Assembly (NCBI GenBank): GCA_028291125.1
Contig: JAQGIN010000325.1
Coordinates: 1-8,552, forward strand
Source: Caulobacter sp.
GTDB taxonomy: Bacteria; Pseudomonadota; Alphaproteobacteria; Caulobacterales; Caulobacteraceae
DNA: 8,552 nt
Reading direction: 5' to 3'
Shown here: positions 4,864 to 8,552 of the stretch, piece after piece
Layout: the number at the start of each line of letters is the position of its first letter
How positions within the stretch are numbered: position 1 is the first letter of the stretch
Notes under the pieces: model-generated
Told to the model about the DNA's origin: nothing
What the model saw: the letters and a program-made list of their open reading frames with translations, nothing else
Database searches by the model: none
Program-made: the position numbers and the translations under genes

Positions 4864-7007
4864 GGCTGCGACGCCGCGATCGCCGCCGAGGCCACCGAGG
4901 GGGCGTAGACATAGCCGCCGCGCTTGAGGTCGCTCGACAGGGTCAGGGGCGCGGCGCCGCCGTTCAGCCGGGCGCGATAGACCATGGTCGTCTCCAGGGT
5001 GCGCATCACATAGTTGCGGGTCTCGGAGAACGGGATGCACTCGATGAAGTCGAGCGGGTCGGTGGCCGCGCCGCGCGGGTCGCCGCACAGGCTGGTCCAC
5101 TGGGCCGGCCGGCCGGGTCCGGCGTTGTAGGCCGCCGCGGCCATGATGTAGGAGCCGCTGAAGGTCCCGACCATGTCGCCCAGATAGGTCGAGCCCAGGC
5201 GCATGTTGTAGACCGGGTCGGACAACCGATCGACGCTGTGCGACTCGCCCAGCTTGCGGGCGACCAGCGCGGCGGTGGCCGGCATCAGTTGCATCATGCC
5301 GCGCGCGCCCGGGGCCGAGCGGGCCAGGGGATCGAAATTGCTCTCCTGGCGCGAGATCGAATAGACGAAGGCGGTCTCGGCCGCACCCGGGCCCGGCGTG
5401 AAGTGGTGGTCCAGCAGCGGATAGCTGCGTTCAGGCAGGATGAAGCCGCGCTGGGCGGCGGTGCGCAGGGCCCGCATCGCCAGGTCCTGGTCGCCATAGC
5501 CGCGCGCCAGGTCGGCCAGCAGACCTTCCTCGGCGGCGCTGGGCAGGACGTCGTCCGTGTACAGCACGAAGGCCCGGAACTGATCCTTGGCTCCGATCTC
5601 GGCCAGCATGCGGGCGGCGCGCACCAGGTCGCGGCCCTCGAAGCGAGCGCGGTCGGCGGCGGTGATCACCGGGTCCTTGTCGAGTTGGATCTGGGTCAGG
5701 CCGGCCCGTTCGGCGGCCAGTTGGCCGTAGAAGGTGGTGATGTAGCGCGCGCCCTCGGAATAGTAGGACTTGGCCCCGATCGGGTCGCCCTGGGCGTCGG
5801 CGGCGCGGCCCTGCCAGTACAGGGCGCGGCCGCGGGTGATCGGCGAGACGCCGATGTCGGCCAGGCTTTGGAAGTGGCCGGCGGCGCGGTCGGGATCCTT
5901 CAGCCGGGTCAGGGCGATCCAGCCGGCGTAGAACTCGGCCTCGGCGGCGTCGGCGCCGCCGGGCAGGCCGCAATTGGCGGCGGCGGCGTAGGCGCCGGCG
6001 CTGTCGCCGGCCCGCAGGGCGGCGACCACCAGTTGCTTGCGCTCCTTCCAGACCGCCGCGGCGGCCTCGTCGGTGGGCGGCGGGGTGGGGAAGTAGCGCA
6101 GCAGCGAGAAGGCCAGGGTGTCCATGCCCTTGCGGCGCAGATAGGCGGCGCGCTCGAAGGCGACGCCCGGCGACTGCTGCTGGTCGGGGGTGAGGGCGTC
6201 GTAGAGCCCGTTGGCGTCGGCCGAATTGGCGCGCAGAGCCATGCGGGTGAGGGCGGGGGCCTGCTGATCGGCCGGCAGTAGGGCGACGGCGTCGCGGGCG
6301 GCCGGGCCCTGGGTTCCATACAGCAGGATGTCGGCGCGGCGGGCATAGTCGTCGCTGGTCAGGAAAGCGCCGAAGCGGGCGGCCATGGCCCGCTGGGCGT
6401 CGGCCTCGAACACCTTGTCGCGCCAGAAGCGGCGGATCAGATTGGCGGCGTCGCTGGTTCGACCGCTGGCCTGATAGGCCGAGGCCAGGGCCATGGCCCC
6501 TTCGGCGGTCTGCGGATCGCGGCCGCCGAACCAGGCGATCATCCGGCCGGCGTCAAACCCCGACAGACCCAGGGCCCGTTCGGCGGCCGTCTCGCGCCGC
6601 GTCCCGCGCGGCCAGCCGGCCAGATCGTGGCGGGCCGAATCGAGGTCGCGGAAGCTCAGACTCTCGGCGGCGCTGTCGACCATGGCCCAGAGGGCGATCT
6701 TGCGGGCGACCGGATCGCTCAGGCTGACCATGCCGTCGCGCATCTGGCTGGTCGCGCCGCTGCGGGCCGCCGCCAGCACGTCGCGCAGCGTCGCAGCGTC
6801 CTGGTCGGAGAGCGACGGATGCGAATAGGATTGGCCGACGATCGCGTAGGACGCCGGCGGGGCGGGCGCGTCGGCGGCCTGCTGCGCGTCCAGAGCCGTC
6901 TGGGCGTCGGCCGCGCCATTGGCGGCCACGACGCAAAATCCCGCCAGCAACACCCGACTCAACACCGAAGCCAAAACGCGGTCTCCCTTTACATTTGGCG
7001 CATTCAC
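4860..7007 (-). CDS. Periplasmic Slt70-like lytic transglycosylase
   Basis: 715 residues from GTG 7007. A signal peptide (hydrophobic core VLLAGFCVVAA, 19-29; likely cut after ADA at 33-35) sends it to the periplasm. There it should cleave the MurNAc-GlcNAc bond of peptidoglycan, leaving 1,6-anhydro ends. Residues 60 to about 540 form a long helical Slt70-type U-domain with repeated AAxA helices and segments such as ALYWQGRAADAQGD (395-408). The C-terminal SLT domain (about 541-680) has catalytic Glu555 in SRQESNFDP, GARGMMQLMP (567-576), AYNAGPGRP (626-634) and SETRNYV (661-667), all in family order. A TTG at 6974 with AAGGGAG upstream may be the true start (704 residues) and still keeps the signal peptide. 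It is divergent from dapA. Caulobacter has named soluble transglycosylases (SdpA/SdpB); I cannot say which, if either, this is. Confidence 0.93.
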   Translation of the reverse strand: MNAPNVKGDRVLASVLSRVLLAGFCVVAANGAADAQTALDAQQAADAPAPPASYAIVGQSYSHPSLSDQDAATLRDVLAAARSGATSQMRDGMVSLSDPVARKIALWAMVDSAAESLSFRDLDSARHDLAGWPRGTRRETAAERALGLSGFDAGRMIAWFGGRDPQTAEGAMALASAYQASGRTSDAANLIRRFWRDKVFEADAQRAMAARFGAFLTSDDYARRADILLYGTQGPAARDAVALLPADQQAPALTRMALRANSADANGLYDALTPDQQQSPGVAFERAAYLRRKGMDTLAFSLLRYFPTPPPTDEAAAAVWKERKQLVVAALRAGDSAGAYAAAANCGLPGGADAAEAEFYAGWIALTRLKDPDRAAGHFQSLADIGVSPITRGRALYWQGRAADAQGDPIGAKSYYSEGARYITTFYGQLAAERAGLTQIQLDKDPVITAADRARFEGRDLVRAARMLAEIGAKDQFRAFVLYTDDVLPSAAEEGLLADLARGYGDQDLAMRALRTAAQRGFILPERSYPLLDHHFTPGPGAAETAFVYSISRQESNFDPLARSAPGARGMMQLMPATAALVARKLGESHSVDRLSDPVYNMRLGSTYLGDMVGTFSGSYIMAAAAYNAGPGRPAQWTSLCGDPRGAATDPLDFIECIPFSETRNYVMRTLETTMVYRARLNGGAAPLTLSSDLKRGGYVYAPSVASAAIAASQP
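6972..6989 (-). promoter_or_regulatory. Ribosome site and alternative TTG start of the transglycosylase gene
   Basis: On the minus strand AAGGGAG (6989-6983) lies 8 nt before TTG (6974-6972), codon 12 of the longer frame. The GTG at 7007 has only an AGGG about 9 nt upstream. With the TTG start the protein opens MASVLSRVLLAG, a compact signal peptide. Confidence 0.5.
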
Positions 7008-7037
7008 CGTTCAGGACCCTGATTTGGGCATGAACAC

Positions 7038-7047
7038 GCTATAGAAT
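7038..7047 (+). promoter_or_regulatory. Possible -10 element GCTATAGAAT upstream of dapA
   Basis: GCTATAGA resembles the Caulobacter housekeeping -10 (GCTANAWC) and TAGAAT resembles TATAAT, but no -35 stands at the right distance (TTGGGC at 7024-7029 is too close). CTATAG is a palindrome, so it could also serve the transglycosylase gene on the minus strand. If used for dapA, the leader would be about 160 nt and would include both repeats. Confidence 0.3.
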
Positions 7048-7061
7048 CGACGTTACGAAGG

Positions 7062-7086
7062 GGTTTCGGGACGCTTGGCCGCAGAC
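7062..7086 (+). repeat. Leader repeat copy 1 (25 bp)
   Basis: It matches copy 2 (7122-7146) at 21 of 25 positions; the core GGCCGCAGAC is identical. Its left arm GGTTTCG (7062-7068) is complementary to CGAAACC (7095-7101), and the pairing extends outward with two further G-C pairs to 7060/7103, a 9-bp stem with a 26-nt loop. Confidence 0.7.
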
Positions 7087-7121
7087 CCGGACCGCGAAAC
7101 CCCCTATTTAACCGACGGACC

Positions 7122-7146
7122 GGTTGCGAGACGCCGGGCCGCAGAC
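7122..7146 (+). repeat. Leader repeat copy 2 (25 bp)
   Basis: It lies exactly 60 bp after copy 1. Its left arm GGTTGCG (7122-7128) is complementary to CGCAACC (7172-7178), a 7-bp stem with a 43-nt loop. Relative to copy 1 the arm has T to G at the fifth base, and the partner arm carries the matching A to C change. Confidence 0.7.
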
Positions 7147-7212
7147 ATATGTTCCGCCCCAATCGTTCAGCCGCAACCCTCGCGGCGGCTTCTCACGGCA
7201 AATTGCAAGTTC

Positions 7213-8097
7213 ATGGTCCAATCCTTCCTCAAGGGCGTGATCCCCGCCCTGGTCACGCCGTTCCGCGACGGCGCCCTCGACGAGGCCGCCTTCGTCGCCC
7301 TGGTCGAGCGCCAGATCGCCGGCGGCGTTCACGGCCTGGTGCCGGTCGGCACCACGGGCGAGACCGCCACCCTGTCGACCGACGAACACAAGCGGGTCGT
7401 CGAGCTGTGCGTCCGCACCGCCAAGGGCCGGGCGCCGGTGATCGCCGGGGCCGGCTCCAACTCGACGGCCGAGGCCATCGAGCTAGTGCGCCACGCCAAG
7501 ACCGTCGGGGCTGACGCCGCCCTGGTGGTGACGCCCTATTACAATCGTCCGAGTCAGGAAGGCCTGTACCAGCACTATGCGGCCATAAATGAGGCCGTTC
7601 AGCTGCCGGTGCTGGTCTACAACGTGCCGTCGCGCGCCAGCATCGACATCAGCAACGAGACCCTGGCCCGGTTGGCCAAGCTGCCCAACATCGTCGGGAT
7701 CAAGGACGCCACCGGTGATCTGACCCGCGCCAGCTTCCAGCGGCTGATGTGCGGCGAGGACTGGGTGATGCTGTCGGGCGACGACCCCACGGCCCTGGGC
7801 TACATGGCCCACGGCGGTCACGGCTGCATCTCGGTCACCGCCAATGTCGCGCCCGAGGCCTGCGCCACCTTCATGAACGCCTGCCTGCGCGGCGAGTGGG
7901 AGACGGCGCTCTATTGGCAGGATCGGCTGGTGCGGCTGCACAAGGCGCTTTTCCTCGACGCCTCGCCGTCGCCGACCAAGTTCGCCCTGGCCCATCTGGG
8001 CCTGTGCGAGGCTGACGTGCGCCTGCCGATCGCGCCCTGCGCCGAGGCGGTGAAGCCGGAGATCCTCGAGGCCATGCGCGAGGCGGGCCTGGTCTGA
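7213..8097 (+). CDS. dapA: 4-hydroxy-tetrahydrodipicolinate synthase
   Basis: 294 residues, standard length. It condenses pyruvate with aspartate semialdehyde, the first step committed to diaminopimelate and lysine, in the cytoplasm. The TIM-barrel family residues are all present: GTTGE (46-50, Thr47/Thr48), PYYNRPSQEGLY (108-119, Tyr110), VYNVPSR (135-141, Tyr136 and Arg141) and the Schiff-base Lys164 in GIKDATGD. They sit at a constant +3 offset from the E. coli enzyme. ATG 7213 gives the expected N-terminus (MVQSFLKGVIPALVTPF); the frame stays open upstream but with no family sequence. There is little Shine-Dalgarno before this ATG, so initiation may be weak or governed by the leader. The stop overlaps the smpB start as TGATG. 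Confidence 0.97.
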   Translation: MVQSFLKGVIPALVTPFRDGALDEAAFVALVERQIAGGVHGLVPVGTTGETATLSTDEHKRVVELCVRTAKGRAPVIAGAGSNSTAEAIELVRHAKTVGADAALVVTPYYNRPSQEGLYQHYAAINEAVQLPVLVYNVPSRASIDISNETLARLAKLPNIVGIKDATGDLTRASFQRLMCGEDWVMLSGDDPTALGYMAHGGHGCISVTANVAPEACATFMNACLRGEWETALYWQDRLVRLHKALFLDASPSPTKFALAHLGLCEADVRLPIAPCAEAVKPEILEAMREAGLV

Positions 8098-8552
8098 TGA
8101 CCAAACCGATCGCGGAGAACCGTCGGGCTCGCTACGACTATTTCATCGAGGAGACCTTCGAAGTCGGCATCATGCTGACCGGCACCGAGGTCAAGTCGTT
8201 GCGGGTGGGCCGCGCCAACATCGCCGAGTCCTACGCCTCGGTGGAAGGGCGCGAGATCAAGCTGGTCAATGCCGACATCCCGCCCTACGGCCACGCCAAC
8301 CGCTTCAATCACGAGCCGCGCCGGCATCGCAAGCTGCTGCTGCACCGCAAGCAGATCGACAAGCTGATCGGCGCCGTGCAGCGCGACGGCCGCACCTTGA
8401 TCCCGCTCAAGCTCTATTGGAACGAGAAGGGCCTGGCCAAGCTGGAGATCGGCCTGGCCAAGGGCAAGAAGCTGCACGACAAGCGCGAGACCGAGGCCAA
8501 CCGCGACTGGGCCCGCGACAAGGCCCGGCTGATGAAGGGCGACCGGGACTAG
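8097..8552 (+). CDS. smpB: SsrA-binding protein SmpB
   Basis: 151 residues, complete, ending on the last base of the window. SmpB binds tmRNA (SsrA) and brings it to stalled ribosomes for trans-translation, tagging the unfinished protein for degradation. Family features: AENRRARYDYFIEETFEVGI (6-25), GTEVKSLRVGRANIAESY (29-46) with Glu31, HRKLLLHRKQIDKL (77-90), LIPLKLYW (101-108) and the basic C-terminal tail with GKKLHDKRETEANRDWAR (123-140), which folds in the ribosomal mRNA channel. In Caulobacter crescentus SmpB and tmRNA are known to be needed for correctly timed replication initiation. The ATG overlaps the dapA TGA by one base and has no strong Shine-Dalgarno, so translation is probably coupled to dapA. 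The tmRNA gene is not in the window. Confidence 0.97.
   Translation: MTKPIAENRRARYDYFIEETFEVGIMLTGTEVKSLRVGRANIAESYASVEGREIKLVNADIPPYGHANRFNHEPRRHRKLLLHRKQIDKLIGAVQRDGRTLIPLKLYWNEKGLAKLEIGLAKGKKLHDKRETEANRDWARDKARLMKGDRD

Larger units (their letters stand above)
7008..7212. other. Divergent intergenic region and dapA leader
   Basis: 205 bp between the transglycosylase start and the dapA ATG, the only long non-coding stretch in the window. It holds a CTATAG-containing -10-like sequence (7038-7047), two 25-bp imperfect direct repeats 60 bp apart, complementary arms to each repeat, and the 8-bp palindrome ACATATGT (7145-7152). Sequence just before the dapA ATG (GCAAATTGCAAGTTC) has no good Shine-Dalgarno. 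I see no tRNA and no riboswitch class I can recognise. Confidence 0.7.

Noticed and set aside
3348..6281. A 977-codon open frame on the plus strand
   Set aside because: It runs across the MATE gene in another frame and then antisense to the transglycosylase. Its product is Gly/Arg/Ala-rich without recognisable domains, a typical artefact of high-GC DNA.
7060..7110. The 9-bp stem as an intrinsic terminator
   Set aside because: The loop is 26 nt and the stem is followed by CTATTTA rather than a run of T, so it is a poor terminator in either direction.
7124..7153. A TTGCGA-N18-TATGTT promoter for dapA
   Set aside because: Only 4 of 6 matches in each box, and it overlaps repeat copy 2; too weak to list as a feature, though a start near 7160 cannot be excluded.
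7075..7212. Longer start for dapA at TTG 7075
   Set aside because: The added residues have no DapA similarity, and ATG 7213 matches the normal enzyme N-terminus.
7060..7212. A lysine riboswitch in the dapA leader
   Set aside because: The leader is too short and lacks the multi-helix junction of that class, which is mainly found in Firmicutes and some Gammaproteobacteria.
1..8552. Mobile element, CRISPR, phage-defence system, tRNA or rRNA
   Set aside because: No transposase, integrase, terminal inverted repeats, regular spacer array or RNA gene fold is visible, and codon and base use look uniform across the window.

Overview
The window is high-GC DNA (roughly 70% by eye, G/C-rich third codon positions). 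It reads as an alphaproteobacterial chromosome, most likely Caulobacterales (Caulobacter/Phenylobacterium type). That rests on protein style (DUF2239, GIY-YIG-like small protein, dapA-smpB pair) and on a near-match to the alphaproteobacterial general-stress sigma factor promoter; it is inference, not a database match. I see no mobile element, CRISPR array, tRNA or rRNA. Nine genes fill almost all of the sequence.

Layout. (1) 2-882, plus strand: the 3' part of a degenerate GIY-YIG-like gene, overlapped by a DUF2239 gene (ATGA overlap). (2) 3369-879, minus strand: a likely three-gene operon in the order SDR oxidoreductase (YghA-like), small VOC/glyoxalase-fold protein, secreted ThuA-domain protein. 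The SDR gene has a strong Shine-Dalgarno and, just upstream, a GGAAC-N17-GGTT element resembling an EcfG/sigma-T promoter. (3) 3484-4863, plus strand: a MATE-family multidrug/cation antiporter, divergent from the SDR gene. (4) 7007-4860, minus strand: a periplasmic Slt70-like lytic transglycosylase. (5) 7213-8552, plus strand: dapA followed by smpB with a TGATG overlap; the window ends on the smpB stop codon.

How the genes may work together. The SDR-VOC-ThuA unit looks like a small stress or carbohydrate/carbonyl metabolism cassette. The lytic transglycosylase and dapA sit back to back: one trims peptidoglycan, the other starts the diaminopimelate branch that feeds it. smpB is the tmRNA partner for ribosome rescue and appears translationally coupled to dapA.

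Most interesting points. The 205-bp gap between the transglycosylase and dapA holds two imperfect copies of a 25-bp element exactly 60 bp apart. Each copy has its own downstream complementary arm, and the arms differ by a compensating base change, which suggests a tandem structured leader. Both convergent gene pairs end on a shared palindromic CTAG, leaving no room for a terminator. The GIY-YIG-like protein appears to have lost its key catalytic positions, and its DUF2239 neighbour carries a GRPK segment next to a possible ribbon-helix-helix.
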